IMG/VR virus record: IMGVR_UViG_3300030380_000249
Location: 1 to 58,094 of that record
Reading direction: 5' to 3' (one strand)
Origin: a virus
Length of the DNA stretch: 58,094 nucleotides
Position numbers and translations under genes: made by a program. The notes beneath the pieces are model-generated. The model was not told the origin of the DNA. It saw only the letters and a program-made list of their open reading frames with translations, and searched no databases. Every line of letters starts with the position of its first letter. Positions within the stretch are counted from its first letter, which is position 1. Below, in pieces: positions 8,337 through 16,601 of this stretch.

Positions 8337-9874
8337 CTGCGCCCATCTCCTCTTACGTCAATCCTAGGAGCACCAAGCCGCCACTTCACATCCACCGCGT
8401 CACTAGAAACCTTGAAGTTCAGGCTTCTGCCTCGTGCTCGAGTAAAGATCTGATTGGTGTATACGTCTGTACTGCTTTCGGTAACCACGCCAGAAACCGT
8501 TTCTGTAATAGCCTTACCTGGGAAGTCACGAGACTGAATTGACAGGGTAGCTGCTGGGGTCGAGGTGTCAGAATCATTGAACGTGATGTCTGGAATGACG
8601 CGCCTTAAAAGCATGAACTGTTCGCCGTCGCCTATATCAAAGTCAGACGACTGCACAAAGGCGTTGATCGCAGATCCGTCATCATTGAGTCCAAACTCAT
8701 GATTGTACAAGTAACCACCCTCCACTGCCTGTGGATAGCTACGCTGTCCCGCGCCTCGGTCATTCCATGCGGTACGAGACAACTGCCCGTAGTACCAGAC
8801 CTTTTCACCGTAGTTATAGATGACGTACCGGTTTACTTCACCTGAAGCATTGTTGGTCTGAGTGGGGTAGAACCACCAGATCTCTGTTTCTGATGCCAAG
8901 GATCCGGCGTGAATCTTAAACGCCTGATTACGATTGAGATCGCTGAAGACATAGTCTCGCACCGAGCAAGGCAACGCCTGAACACGACCATCATACACAT
9001 AGAAGTTTTCTTGCCCCATCCAGAAGACAACGTCATTGACGCTGACTGCGGCATTAGGACTAGCAATTCGTACATTATCCGCCAACAACGCGGTGCCGAA
9101 GGTGAACGGCGCACCCGTAAACTGAACAGAGTTTAGGCTTGTATCTGTCCAAACCAGAATCTCCCGCCGTGTTCTGAGAGCGGTGATGATCTCAGAGCCT
9201 TGCGATAGGCGTATGTCTCCCGCCGTGTTTGTCGCCGTGGGCGTCCAGTTGGCGGCGTCTTCTTGATTAGAGAAGCGGATCAATAGCGGGTCTTGTTCAG
9301 TTGAACCTAGTGGATTGGCACCAAAAGCTAGGACATGTCTATCTACTTCAGATACAAGAACCTTACGAGCGACAGTAGGTGTGTTGCTGGCTCCTGAAAG
9401 GTTCTCCAAGGGAATGGCTCGATTGTTCGTCAAGCCTCCTGTGGCATCCCAGTAATATATCCGTCCGTCCGCGACGTTGATAATTAGGTCTTCACCAAAG
9501 TTGTCTGCGAACCACAGGCGTAGAGTTTGACCCGCAAGATTACCTGCCGCACTGCCCCATGTAAAACGACCCCATGTGCCTGCGCCCCAACCAGCGCCAA
9601 GAACGGTGGTGTTCAAGCCGGTCTCAAGCAAGTAAAACGCCGACGCCTGACCCGCAGAAGAGTTCGTTTGATCTGCGGCAGAGGACAATGTGATCGTGTA
9701 GGTGTTGGTCGCGGCGGACTGTACTTCAAACTCAGCCGCTAATGCTGAGTTTAACGCCGACGACAGACCAGACACATCTTCAAATATTACAAAGTCTCCT
9801 GCCAAGGCACCGTGCGCTGGATCGTTAACGGTTACAGTCGTGCTTCCGCTGGTTGTAGTGAATGTTATAGCCAT
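8333..9874 (-). CDS. P22 gp10-like DNA-stabilisation/tail protein, C-terminal portion
   Basis: This 513-residue protein starts with FTTTSGSTTVTVNDPAHG, which in related marine phages appears in the middle of a longer gp10-like packaged-DNA stabilisation (neck) protein and not at an N-terminus. The rest is beta-rich with Trp/Tyr-Gly patterns (WFADNF, FWMGQENFYVYDGR, RYVIYNYGEKVWYYGQ) typical of a beta-propeller neck protein. The N-terminal portion of the ancestral gene appears to be the next gene upstream (9874-10551). The ATG overlaps that gene's TGA (TGATG), which favours coupled re-initiation. Family assignment comes from motif memory. Confidence 0.65.
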   Translation of the reverse strand: MAITFTTTSGSTTVTVNDPAHGALAGDFVIFEDVSGLSSALNSALAAEFEVQSAATNTYTITLSSAADQTNSSAGQASAFYLLETGLNTTVLGAGWGAGTWGRFTWGSAAGNLAGQTLRLWFADNFGEDLIINVADGRIYYWDATGGLTNNRAIPLENLSGASNTPTVARKVLVSEVDRHVLAFGANPLGSTEQDPLLIRFSNQEDAANWTPTATNTAGDIRLSQGSEIITALRTRREILVWTDTSLNSVQFTGAPFTFGTALLADNVRIASPNAAVSVNDVVFWMGQENFYVYDGRVQALPCSVRDYVFSDLNRNQAFKIHAGSLASETEIWWFYPTQTNNASGEVNRYVIYNYGEKVWYYGQLSRTAWNDRGAGQRSYPQAVEGGYLYNHEFGLNDDGSAINAFVQSSDFDIGDGEQFMLLRRVIPDITFNDSDTSTPAATLSIQSRDFPGKAITETVSGVVTESSTDVYTNQIFTRARGRSLNFKVSSDAVDVKWRLGAPRIDVRGDGRR

Positions 9875-10551
9875 CAGCCTACTCCAACAGTGACGTAGCC
9901 AGCGGCGCCGGTGGCCTCAAGACCTAACGGGAAGAACCCTGCGTCAGCGTCTGGGTCACCGCCGCTAGGTAGCGTCTTAACAGTTACACTGCCAAGACCG
10001 CTTGTGATCTGTTCTGTAACTTCAGATATGATCAATCTGTGCTCCGCAGGCTCCAGATCACCCACCTGACCAGTGGCTTCCTCACCCGTCACAAGCACAT
10101 GATGCGTGGTTTCAACGATGATGGATCCGACCAGACCGGCTACGCCCGTAGCTTCCTCACCAGTTACGGCGACATTCTGAGTCGCTACTGCACCGGTGAA
10201 GATTACGACGCTACCAACGCCCCCTGTTGCGGCAGAACCAGTGACAGCTTGAGGCAGAAGCACCGTGCGTCGAAACGGCGTGATGTCTCTGAACGTGCCG
10301 GACTCTTCTATGTATGCCTTGATGTGGGTGCCCACGAACAGTATGTTCTGAGATGAGAGCGTTACAAAATCATGCAGCTCCCGAGCTGTGCCAAGAAACG
10401 TGGTGCTGTTTACTTTTTCCCAACCACCAATTCTTTCAACATACCCATAACGAAAGCGGATGAAGTTCCCATCGAACCATCCGCCCTCATTAGAATAGTT
10501 GGTGCCCTCGCGATTGATACCAGGGCGAAACTGGAGTTTGGTAAGAGGCAT
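9874..10551 (-). CDS. P22 gp10-like protein, N-terminal portion with inserted repeat cassette
   Basis: Of 225 residues, the first 95 (LQFRPGINREGTNYSNEGGW, FIRFRYGYVERIGGWEK, then FVGTHIKAYIE and DITPFR) are the characteristic N-terminus of marine gp10-like neck proteins. The sequence then changes abruptly to repeats of the VTGEEATGxVG type, the same module that fills the 864-residue protein at 18532, and ends with LEATGAAGYVTVGVG and TGA. The normal continuation of the gp10-like fold restarts in the next gene. The neck protein thus seems split by a repeat insertion. SD-like purines precede the ATG. Confidence 0.65.
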   Translation of the reverse strand: MPLTKLQFRPGINREGTNYSNEGGWFDGNFIRFRYGYVERIGGWEKVNSTTFLGTARELHDFVTLSSQNILFVGTHIKAYIEESGTFRDITPFRRTVLLPQAVTGSAATGGVGSVVIFTGAVATQNVAVTGEEATGVAGLVGSIIVETTHHVLVTGEEATGQVGDLEPAEHRLIISEVTEQITSGLGSVTVKTLPSGGDPDADAGFFPLGLEATGAAGYVTVGVG

Positions 10552-10554
10552 TCA

Positions 10555-10740
10555 TTACTCCGCTTCAGCAATCGTCAACGTACCAGCTTTAACCTGCCGC
10601 AAAATCTCAGCGTATTCCGTGTTTGCTGGGTCAAGAGGTACACCATATGCAGATCCATTAATGACAGCTCTAATGCCGATGTTTTCCTTTGTTTTTACAT
10701 CAGCAATATACTGTGCAGATGTGATGTTCATTTCATCCAT
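10555..10740 (-). CDS. Small hypothetical tail-region protein (61 aa)
   Basis: The sequence MNITSAQYIAD ... NIGIRAVINGSAYGVPLDPANTEYAEILRQVKAGTLTIAEAE ends in a phrase seen in small proteins next to phage tail-fibre genes. An N-terminal beta segment is followed by a helix. It is separated by two bases from the tail-fibre gene above and by three from the gp10-like gene below. Its function is unknown and its short length leaves some doubt. Confidence 0.5.
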   Translation of the reverse strand: MDEMNITSAQYIADVKTKENIGIRAVINGSAYGVPLDPANTEYAEILRQVKAGTLTIAEAE

Positions 10741-10742
10741 GT

Positions 10743-11849
10743 TTACAACTCCGCACTCAGACTAAATGGATTGTAGATGTAGACACCCGCTAATCTGTTA
10801 TCAGTCAGGCCAGATAATCCAGTGAAAGCTAAAGCCAAGTTTGGCTCAAAGTCAGGCGTTCCAGTGACTGTAGGTGTAACATTATTTGCAGCGTTGTACC
10901 CACTCGGCCCTATTGCAGCGAGTTGGGATATTTGACTGACAGTAGGTTTTGCCCTCATAACAACAGGCAGCGGCATCATTACACTAACAGCCTGAGTTGA
11001 CCCATTTCCTCTGCCAACGAAGACAGTATTGGTAGCAGAGGATGTATCAGGATAATTTACAAAATATCTTTGACACTGAAGTAACTCATCGCCAAATGAC
11101 CGATGCTCAAACGCTGTGGCTTGTTCGCCGACTTCAAGCTGTGCGCCAGTTATATAGATTTCATTACTAGTGCTGTCTGCAAAATTTATCGATGAGCCTG
11201 ATACTCTTGTATTCGTATTGCCTGTAGAACTTAACCACGCTGATGTATTGAAAGTGCCACCGTTAAAATCGCTTCCTGCGGAAAACCAATATGACAAATA
11301 GAAACATGCTGAATTATCGTTGTTGATGTCTTGTGCGGTGTTTCCAACTATTGTGATTATTTTCTTTTCCCAAGTGTTAGCAGAGTCAATAGTAAAGGTA
11401 CTGCTTCTCAAAAAGAAATTTCCGCTTGTGTTTTTATGTTGTATTTCAACAGTGACAAGACCTGTTTTACTCGACTTAATCCAAAACGAAAAGGTAATAG
11501 ATTCTGCGTTAGCTGTTCCAAACTTCAACTGCTGTACGTCTTGTCCTTCCAATATTTGTTGCAATAACATAAATGAACCAGAAGACACGGAGGCTGTGGC
11601 CGTGCAGTCTAGCTTTAAGCTATTGGAAAAACCTTGATTTGCAGGAGATTCTGTAGACTTACTAATATCCCATGTACCAAGTGAACCTACATTAAATTTG
11701 AATCTATCCGGCGCATATACACCGCCACTGGTATGGTCCGTAGTATTTCCCCGCTGCGCCACCTGCATCCCGCCGTTAATTAGTAGGTTCCTGTTTGACA
11801 ACGCCGTCTGCGAACCAATCAGTGCGGCGAGTTCTGCTGCCTTACTCAT
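10743..11849 (-). CDS. Tail-fibre/receptor-binding protein with jelly-roll-like domain
   Basis: The N-terminus AALIGSQTALSNRNLLINGGMQVAQRG is a hallmark of marine-phage tail fibres ('NRNLLINGxMQVxQRG'). It is followed by a carbohydrate-binding-like beta-sandwich of about 150 residues (APDRFKF, ITFSFWIKSS, WEKKIITIVGNT). The second half has GAQLEVGEQATAFEHRSFGDELLQCQRYF, another typical fibre phrase. It probably contributes to host recognition. The start overlaps the stop of the 130-residue gene above (ATGA). It is the most downstream member of the fibre cassette array. Confidence 0.75.
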   Translation of the reverse strand: MSKAAELAALIGSQTALSNRNLLINGGMQVAQRGNTTDHTSGGVYAPDRFKFNVGSLGTWDISKSTESPANQGFSNSLKLDCTATASVSSGSFMLLQQILEGQDVQQLKFGTANAESITFSFWIKSSKTGLVTVEIQHKNTSGNFFLRSSTFTIDSANTWEKKIITIVGNTAQDINNDNSACFYLSYWFSAGSDFNGGTFNTSAWLSSTGNTNTRVSGSSINFADSTSNEIYITGAQLEVGEQATAFEHRSFGDELLQCQRYFVNYPDTSSATNTVFVGRGNGSTQAVSVMMPLPVVMRAKPTVSQISQLAAIGPSGYNAANNVTPTVTGTPDFEPNLALAFTGLSGLTDNRLAGVYIYNPFSLSAEL

Positions 11850-12238
11850 GCGAGGTCTCCGTGAGCTACTCCAGCCGCAGCCGGTACATCGTTAGCTGTG
11901 TTGTCATATGCACAAGCGCGAATATACATGACTGAAGCACTCGTAGGTGTGCCATCCGCTGTTCTATTACTACCCGTAGATGCTTCAGTGGGGTCCATAG
12001 CAGATGCTGTTACTGCGTAGTCAGAATTAACCATGGCTGAAGTTATGCTCAACGTGAATCTGCCAGTACCAAGATCCGTGTTTATGGAACAATTAAAACT
12101 ATCGTTTATAACACCGTCGCCGCTTGCCATGTTTAAATTCACCCATGCCTTTGCACTACCTTGTGCAACAGTAGACGTAGCCACGCTGTTGTTCCCGCTG
12201 GCATCCTTCAGGGTGTTTACTCTGAGTTCACTAGCCAT
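11846..12238 (-). CDS. Small tail-fibre cassette protein A (HGDLA family)
   Basis: This 130-residue protein starts MASELRVNTLKD and ends GVAHGDLA. The middle holds SAKAWVNLN, DSFNCS and DLGTGRFTLSITSAMVNSDYAV. Three paralogues (12947, 15400, 16598) share this plan. I chose the ATG at 12238 because it overlaps the preceding stop as TAATG; an upstream extension would add eleven implausible residues. It likely forms a beta-rich fibre tip or sleeve. Function is inferred from location. Confidence 0.65.
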   Translation of the reverse strand: MASELRVNTLKDASGNNSVATSTVAQGSAKAWVNLNMASGDGVINDSFNCSINTDLGTGRFTLSITSAMVNSDYAVTASAMDPTEASTGSNRTADGTPTSASVMYIRACAYDNTANDVPAAAGVAHGDLA

Positions 12239-12471
12239 TATGACCACTCCTCTGTAGGCACAGTGGGCCACGTTGGGCTATCGGGGTCGGTGCGCCGAAT
12301 AGTGCGAATCGCCGCACGATATGTGGCAAACGCTGTCTTGCACGAGTCCGTCAGGCCGCTGTCGCCAAGCTGCGTCCAATCGGTAGCACGAAGAATGGAA
12401 GCCGCTGTATCTGCTACACGAACAGTCATCTTCGGGGGTTCAAGAACCATGATGTTTTTATACGTTGCCAT
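12238..12471 (-). CDS. Putative tail-fibre assembly chaperone
   Basis: This 77-residue protein contains RATDWTQLGDSGLTDSC followed by ATYRAAIRTIRR and PTWPTVPTEEW. It resembles the short Phage_tail_APC-type assembly proteins (pattern 'TDWTQ.PD...YRQALRDI...FP'). Members sit next to tail-fibre genes and are thought to help fibre folding or attachment. It is embedded in the fibre cassette array and coupled to its neighbour by TAATG. Confidence 0.6.
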   Translation of the reverse strand: MATYKNIMVLEPPKMTVRVADTAASILRATDWTQLGDSGLTDSCKTAFATYRAAIRTIRRTDPDSPTWPTVPTEEWS

Positions 12472-12473
12472 CT

Positions 12474-12947
12474 CTACCCCACCAAGTATCCGTGAAAACG
12501 AGATTCAGCAGCGCCGTTATAATATTTTCCGGTTCCACCACTGTTTAGAAAAGCGCATCTAATTGTGTCTCCAACAGCGCAAGTTAAAATTCGATTGACT
12601 ACATTGCTAGCGTAATGAGTGCCATCTACATTTAACTGAAGATAGCTATATCCTTTGTTTACCCCGTTCTGTTCAAGGCGGGGAAATGCTACCTGATTGT
12701 CTCCTATTAATCGCAATATACCCATGTTGACTTCTACGAAGTAGTCTCCGGCAATAGGGATCGTATACGCATAGGTAGAGGTGTTAAATCCATTGGCGTT
12801 ATCTATCACAACCGTAGGAAATGGAATGGGAGAGGTGGCCACATACGCATCGTTATTGCCAACGACATCCCAACGGGGCTGTTTAGGCATGAGAATACCA
12901 CCAGCACTTGTGCTTTGAATCTCATCTACTTTAAGTACGCTTGCCAT
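12474..12947 (-). CDS. Tail-fibre protein with C1q/TNF-like beta-sandwich
   Basis: The first residues, MASVLKVDEIQSTSAGG, match the N-terminal tag of the cassette family. The remaining 130 residues look like a C1q/TNF-like jelly roll: WDVVGNNDAY, then YTIPIAGDYFVEVNMGILR, RLEQNGV, and DTIRCAFLNSGGTGKYY near the end. Such domains trimerise at phage fibre tips. The gene starts on the stop of the next gene above (shared base). The domain call is a pattern judgement without alignment. Confidence 0.6.
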   Translation of the reverse strand: MASVLKVDEIQSTSAGGILMPKQPRWDVVGNNDAYVATSPIPFPTVVIDNANGFNTSTYAYTIPIAGDYFVEVNMGILRLIGDNQVAFPRLEQNGVNKGYSYLQLNVDGTHYASNVVNRILTCAVGDTIRCAFLNSGGTGKYYNGAAESRFHGYLVG

Positions 12948-13324
12948 TATGCGAGGTCTCCGTGCGACACTACATCCACTACGTCCGTATCCTGTTCACT
13001 ACCATCATGTTGAACGCCTCTAAAACGTACAGTGCTTGCAGTTTTTGCGACGGCGTCCGTAGCAATATAAGTGAATGCCTCGTCATTTCCTACAGTAGCA
13101 CCCGTAAAAACAAAATGAAGATTTTTAAAGGCATTTATAAAAGTTACCTGGTATTGCCCTGGTCCATTATCTTCAAGTGAGGAGTTGTTGAAAGACTCAT
13201 CAACAGCCACAGTGCCTGTTCCATTAAAAACACAAAAATGTTTCGCCGCAGTCTGCTTGGTCAACCCCACCGGACCAGTGCCAGCCTTGTCAGCAATAGT
13301 ATCTACATTCAATACGCTGGTCAT
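12947..13324 (-). CDS. Small tail-fibre cassette protein B (HGDLA family)
   Basis: The protein is 125 residues from the ATG at 13324, which overlaps the preceding TGA (ATGA). It starts MTSVLNVDTIADKAG and contains LTKQTAAKHF, DESFNNSSLEDNGPGQYQVTF and a C-terminal VSHGDLA. It shares the LTKQ-x-AAKH element with cassette D (16598) and the C-terminus with A and C. It is a beta-rich fibre component by context. Confidence 0.65.
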   Translation of the reverse strand: MTSVLNVDTIADKAGTGPVGLTKQTAAKHFCVFNGTGTVAVDESFNNSSLEDNGPGQYQVTFINAFKNLHFVFTGATVGNDEAFTYIATDAVAKTASTVRFRGVQHDGSEQDTDVVDVVSHGDLA

Positions 13325-13779
13325 ACGATGCTCCAATATCCGTTAACAGTGACGGTAGCAGACTGCGTAATCGGCCCTGCCGACGCACCGTTTTCGTCGC
13401 TGTCAATCGTAATGTCTGCACTGATCGTCTGGCCGTTCAGGCGAATAATTGAGTTGTTGCCCTTGAAAGGATATCGAGTATCTGATTCTCCCTTGGTATA
13501 GCTGTTCGCAATGGAGAATGTGTCGTATGCAACGATTTCAACTACGTCATTGAGTGACGCCCCTGTGACCAGGACAACCGTTGTGCCCGTTGTCGCCGTG
13601 TAATCCGTCCCTGGCTTTAGAAGAACACCGTTCTGGTACACATCCACATACCGCCCGTCTTGATAAGCTAGAACCAGCGAGTCAGAATCGGATCCGCTGA
13701 AGCTCGTCTGCCCAGCCGTGGCTTGATACACGAAGCGGTTACGGACGCCGAACTCTGGAGATTTACCTATGTATGGCAT
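13321..13779 (-). CDS. Tail-fibre adaptor protein, MPYIG paralogue
   Basis: This 152-residue protein begins MPYIGKSPEFGVRNRFVYQATAGQTSFSG, then DVYQNGVLLKPGTDYTATTGTTVVL, a common phage fibre 'YQNG-LL-GTDY' beta repeat. It ends with FKGNNSIIRLNGQTI and GPITQSATVTVNGYW. A second copy of the same plan lies at 17035-17490 (MPYTG). Both precede a short cassette protein. It is probably a shaft or attachment segment of a fibre. Confidence 0.7.
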   Translation of the reverse strand: MPYIGKSPEFGVRNRFVYQATAGQTSFSGSDSDSLVLAYQDGRYVDVYQNGVLLKPGTDYTATTGTTVVLVTGASLNDVVEIVAYDTFSIANSYTKGESDTRYPFKGNNSIIRLNGQTISADITIDSDENGASAGPITQSATVTVNGYWSIV

Positions 13780-14546
13780 TATGCGTCCTCCAGTGCGGTC
13801 ACGCGCGCTTTAAGCGCAGTCATTTCGGTTTCGAGGGTTTCAATTTTGGTGATGGCTTCTTGCAGTGCTCCGGTCAGCAGCGGCACCAGCTTGCTCTGGT
13901 CGATGCCTTGCATGACTGCGTTGCCGTTGTCATCAACCTCGTTGTGTGTGCCGTGTACAGCTTCTGGCACGACAGCCTGCGCCTCGTGGGCAAGGAAGCC
14001 GTCAACCGTAGTGTCGGCGTCTGCAATAAAGTTGAAACGCTTTGGTGCAAGTGCCTTCACACGAGCGATTGCGCCGGTCATATCGGCCACGTTTTCTTTG
14101 ATGCGGTAATCTGACGCTGTTGCAAAGCTTGTTGAATTGGCACTGGTAAAAATTGAACCAACTTCACCATTAGGATTGTGAAATCCTAATTGTTGTATTG
14201 CGCCAGTACCATTTACACTAAGGTCTCTATTGCCAACACCACCGAACTTTATACCTCCACCACCACTAGAAAATGATGTTGCGCCAATGAGAAGACTGCC
14301 GCTACTGTTGATACGCATACGTTCTGACCCACCCGATGAAAACGCAAGAGTATCCGCACCCGGCAAAAACATGCCGCTGCTCGTGTCGTTACTAAATGCG
14401 TAAGCAGGTGCAGATGCAGAACTGTTAGGCGCACGGGTGGCCGCAGCAAATGTGACATTTTCAGACGAATCGATCGTAATAGCAGTGGCATCACTAGAAT
14501 TGGAAATGCCAGTGATACCTTCTTTACCAACCTTAGTTAATGCCAT
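13779..14546 (-). CDS. Tail fibre with S74 intramolecular chaperone (copy 2)
   Basis: This 255-residue protein has an N-terminal half with short fibre beta repeats (SSGMFLPGADTLAFSSGGSERMRI). The last 110 residues are a peptidase-S74 chaperone domain: SDYRIKENVADMTGAIARVKAL, KRFNFIAD, DGFLAHEAQAVVPEAVHG, IDQSKLVPLLTGALQEAI and a final coiled coil. S74 domains fold the trimer and then cleave themselves just before the SD pair. A paralogue is at 15783-16601. Neighbouring genes are coupled, with the stop sharing a base with MPYIG. Confidence 0.85.
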   Translation of the reverse strand: MALTKVGKEGITGISNSSDATAITIDSSENVTFAAATRAPNSSASAPAYAFSNDTSSGMFLPGADTLAFSSGGSERMRINSSGSLLIGATSFSSGGGGIKFGGVGNRDLSVNGTGAIQQLGFHNPNGEVGSIFTSANSTSFATASDYRIKENVADMTGAIARVKALAPKRFNFIADADTTVDGFLAHEAQAVVPEAVHGTHNEVDDNGNAVMQGIDQSKLVPLLTGALQEAITKIETLETEMTALKARVTALEDA

Positions 14547-14558
14547 TGCCTGTTATCC

Positions 14559-14930
14559 TTATGCGTAAGGGCTGTCGCCCAACACAGATGTATCCCAAGC
14601 TGCCTTCAGCTTTGCAATCGTGTCTGCATCTGTGATTGCTTTTGCCGCTGGTGCATCACGCAGTGCCTTCTTCTTAGCTACAGAAGCAGTCTTGGCATCC
14701 GCATCGTCTGCCTCAAGTGCCTTCATGTATACTACGTCCTCTGCATCAAGCAACGGTTTACGCACTGCACGAATCTTGTCCTTAAAGATCTCCTTGGCCT
14801 TTGCCAGATCCTCACTAATGACGCTCCCGCTTAAAGACCATGCACCGCGAAAGTGACGGTCAGAAGGAACGGTGGCCTTGGAAGCATCGATCTGGTTCCC
14901 GTCCTTGTCTACGATGTATGTTGTCGGCAT
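14559..14930 (-). CDS. Putative tail-fibre assembly protein (123 aa)
   Basis: It contains IVDKDGNQID, RHFRGAWSLSG, then AKEIFKDKIRAVRKPLLDAEDVVYMKALEADD and a helical Ala/Lys-rich tail. The 'RxFRGAWxLxG ... R-AR-P-L-ALDV-FM-A-E' pattern is familiar from small proteins beside fibre genes in phages of alphaproteobacteria. Its role may be fibre assembly. It lies between the two S74 fibre genes. Confidence 0.55.
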   Translation of the reverse strand: MPTTYIVDKDGNQIDASKATVPSDRHFRGAWSLSGSVISEDLAKAKEIFKDKIRAVRKPLLDAEDVVYMKALEADDADAKTASVAKKKALRDAPAAKAITDADTIAKLKAAWDTSVLGDSPYA

Positions 14931-14941
14931 TTTATGTTCCT

Positions 14942-15403
14942 CTAAGCTGCCAGTTCATCAGAGATACGCCAGGCGTTTCTCCACTCGCGTGTCCCCGGAA
15001 GCTGTTGCTTCCGACAGATCACCATCTTCGGGCGATTGCCCTCGTCCCACGACTGCCATACAGACTGTGGTACGTCCTTCTGGATGAGGTACTCGATAGC
15101 CTCTTCTTCGGTCATCGGCCCCATCGGTTCTGTGTCATGCAGCAAGTAGCCGCGTGTGTGTTTCTTGAAGTCGGGCTGTGCCTCGTCCTTCTCTAACTCC
15201 CAGTATACCCAAACCGGCGGCAATATCCCACCCTGCAAAGCACAAGCCATCCAATTGGGATCAGGCACCATTATCCTAGCGCATTCGTCTACCTTGTCTT
15301 CGTAGACAACGCGATAGTCTGACTGCACACCATCAAGGTTTTCCTTTGCCCAGCAGAGCCGTTCCCATAGATGTGTGCCTTGAAACTCTGGGGTCACTGT
15401 CAT
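14942..15403 (-). CDS. Hypothetical protein in tail-fibre array (153 aa)
   Basis: It starts MTVTPEFQGTHLWERLCWAKENL at the ATG (15403) that overlaps the preceding TGA as ATGA. It is rich in Trp, Glu and Cys (WMACALQGGILPPVWVYWELE, EAIEYLIQKDVPQSVW). Unlike the beta-rich neighbours, it looks like a globular soluble protein. I do not recognise the family. It could be a fibre-associated accessory or a moron gene carried with the cassettes. Confidence 0.5.
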   Translation of the reverse strand: MTVTPEFQGTHLWERLCWAKENLDGVQSDYRVVYEDKVDECARIMVPDPNWMACALQGGILPPVWVYWELEKDEAQPDFKKHTRGYLLHDTEPMGPMTEEEAIEYLIQKDVPQSVWQSWDEGNRPKMVICRKQQLPGTREWRNAWRISDELAA

Positions 15404-15783
15404 GCGAGGTCTCCGTGTACCGATGTTCCAACCTCGACGCAATCATCACGAGAATTGTCATTACACAGCACTGTTACTTGTCGATGAGATGACGTTGAGG
15501 CTGTACCGCTATTAGTACATATCCTGCCAAAATTGCCATTAAAGCCGTCCTTTGCACCACCGCTATAAGCGTAGTCATCATTTGCCATATTGTTTGTTAA
15601 AACCACAGAATGTTCGCCTACCTCATGGTCTGTGATCGAACTGGAGTTTAAGCTATCACGGATAGTTGTATCAGAGTTGTAATTTGTCCACGCCTTTGCA
15701 CTACCACCCACAACATATTCTGTAGACACAGAACCTTCAGTCGAGTGCGTCAGGGTATCCGCTTTGATTATACCGAATGCCAT
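15400..15783 (-). CDS. Small tail-fibre cassette protein C (HGDLA family)
   Basis: This 127-residue protein starts MAFGIIKADTLTHS, contains GGSAKAWTNYN, DSLNSSSITDHEVGEHSVVLTNNMANDDYAYSG and ends TSVHGDLA. It shares the central AKAW-N-N and DS-N-SS elements with cassettes A, B and D. Its last 14 coding bases are identical to those of A and B. It is followed by an ATGA junction. Confidence 0.65.
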   Translation of the reverse strand: MAFGIIKADTLTHSTEGSVSTEYVVGGSAKAWTNYNSDTTIRDSLNSSSITDHEVGEHSVVLTNNMANDDYAYSGGAKDGFNGNFGRICTNSGTASTSSHRQVTVLCNDNSRDDCVEVGTSVHGDLA

Positions 15784-16601
15784 TACTCACCTGCCTCCAG
15801 TGCTGCGACTTTTGTCTCGAGTGCTTCAATCTTTGCGATGGCTTCTTGCAGTGCGCCGGTAAGCAGCGGAACCAGCTTAGATTGGTCAATCCCCTGCATG
15901 ACAGCTTTGCCGTCTTCGTCCACTTTATCCTTAGTGCCGCTGATTGCTTCTGGCACGACGGTCTGCGCTTCATGCGCAAGGAAACCGTCAACGGTTCTGT
16001 CTGGGTCAATAATGAAGTTGAACCGTTTGGGTGACAGCGCCTTCACACGAGTGATTGCGCCGGTCATGTCGGCTACGTTTTCTTTGAGTCGATAGTCGGA
16101 GGATGTACCGTAATTAACCGCGCTATTACTATAATCAATGCCGCCCACATTGGAGCCGTTGTGGAAAAAATAATGTCCAGCAAAGTCGCCGCTAGCCGTT
16201 TTGTGTTGGTCAACCCGTGCTACATTAGCATCTGCGCCAGTGTTTAACTCTAAACCAGGGTCGTTTGAAGTAAGTGAGGTTTTGCCTATTAGCACGGCTC
16301 CGCTGCTGGATTCGATGCGCATACGTTCTGTGTTGTTTGTAGCAAAGGTCAGATTGTGTGAATTGGGTGTGCCAATGACTGCTTCGCTAACACTTCCCGG
16401 CGCAGCCATATGAAGTTGACGTGATGTAACACCACTGTCTTTTAGGAGGATGCCAGAACCTGTTGCATTACTATTGAAAGTATCTGTGCCGGTCATAGTA
16501 GCAGAGCCAGTTACAGCAACACGGCCCGTGCCATCAGGGTCAAGAGTAATATCGTTGTTACTCGCAAGGCTGGAGATTTTGTTTGTTTTTACCTCACTCA
16601 T
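15783..16601 (-). CDS. Tail fibre with S74 intramolecular chaperone (copy 1)
   Basis: This 272-residue protein starts at the ATG (16601) that forms ATGA with the preceding stop. The N-terminus MSEVKTNKISSLASNNDITLDPDGTG is a standard fibre tag. The C-terminal domain is S74: SDYRLKENVADMTGAITRVKAL, KRFNFIIDPDRTVDGFLAHEAQ, IDQSKLVPLLTGALQEAI, then a coiled coil. Within the S74 domain it is strongly similar to the copy at 13779. The N-terminal halves differ, as expected for receptor-binding swaps. Confidence 0.85.
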   Translation of the reverse strand: MSEVKTNKISSLASNNDITLDPDGTGRVAVTGSATMTGTDTFNSNATGSGILLKDSGVTSRQLHMAAPGSVSEAVIGTPNSHNLTFATNNTERMRIESSSGAVLIGKTSLTSNDPGLELNTGADANVARVDQHKTASGDFAGHYFFHNGSNVGGIDYSNSAVNYGTSSDYRLKENVADMTGAITRVKALSPKRFNFIIDPDRTVDGFLAHEAQTVVPEAISGTKDKVDEDGKAVMQGIDQSKLVPLLTGALQEAIAKIEALETKVAALEAGE

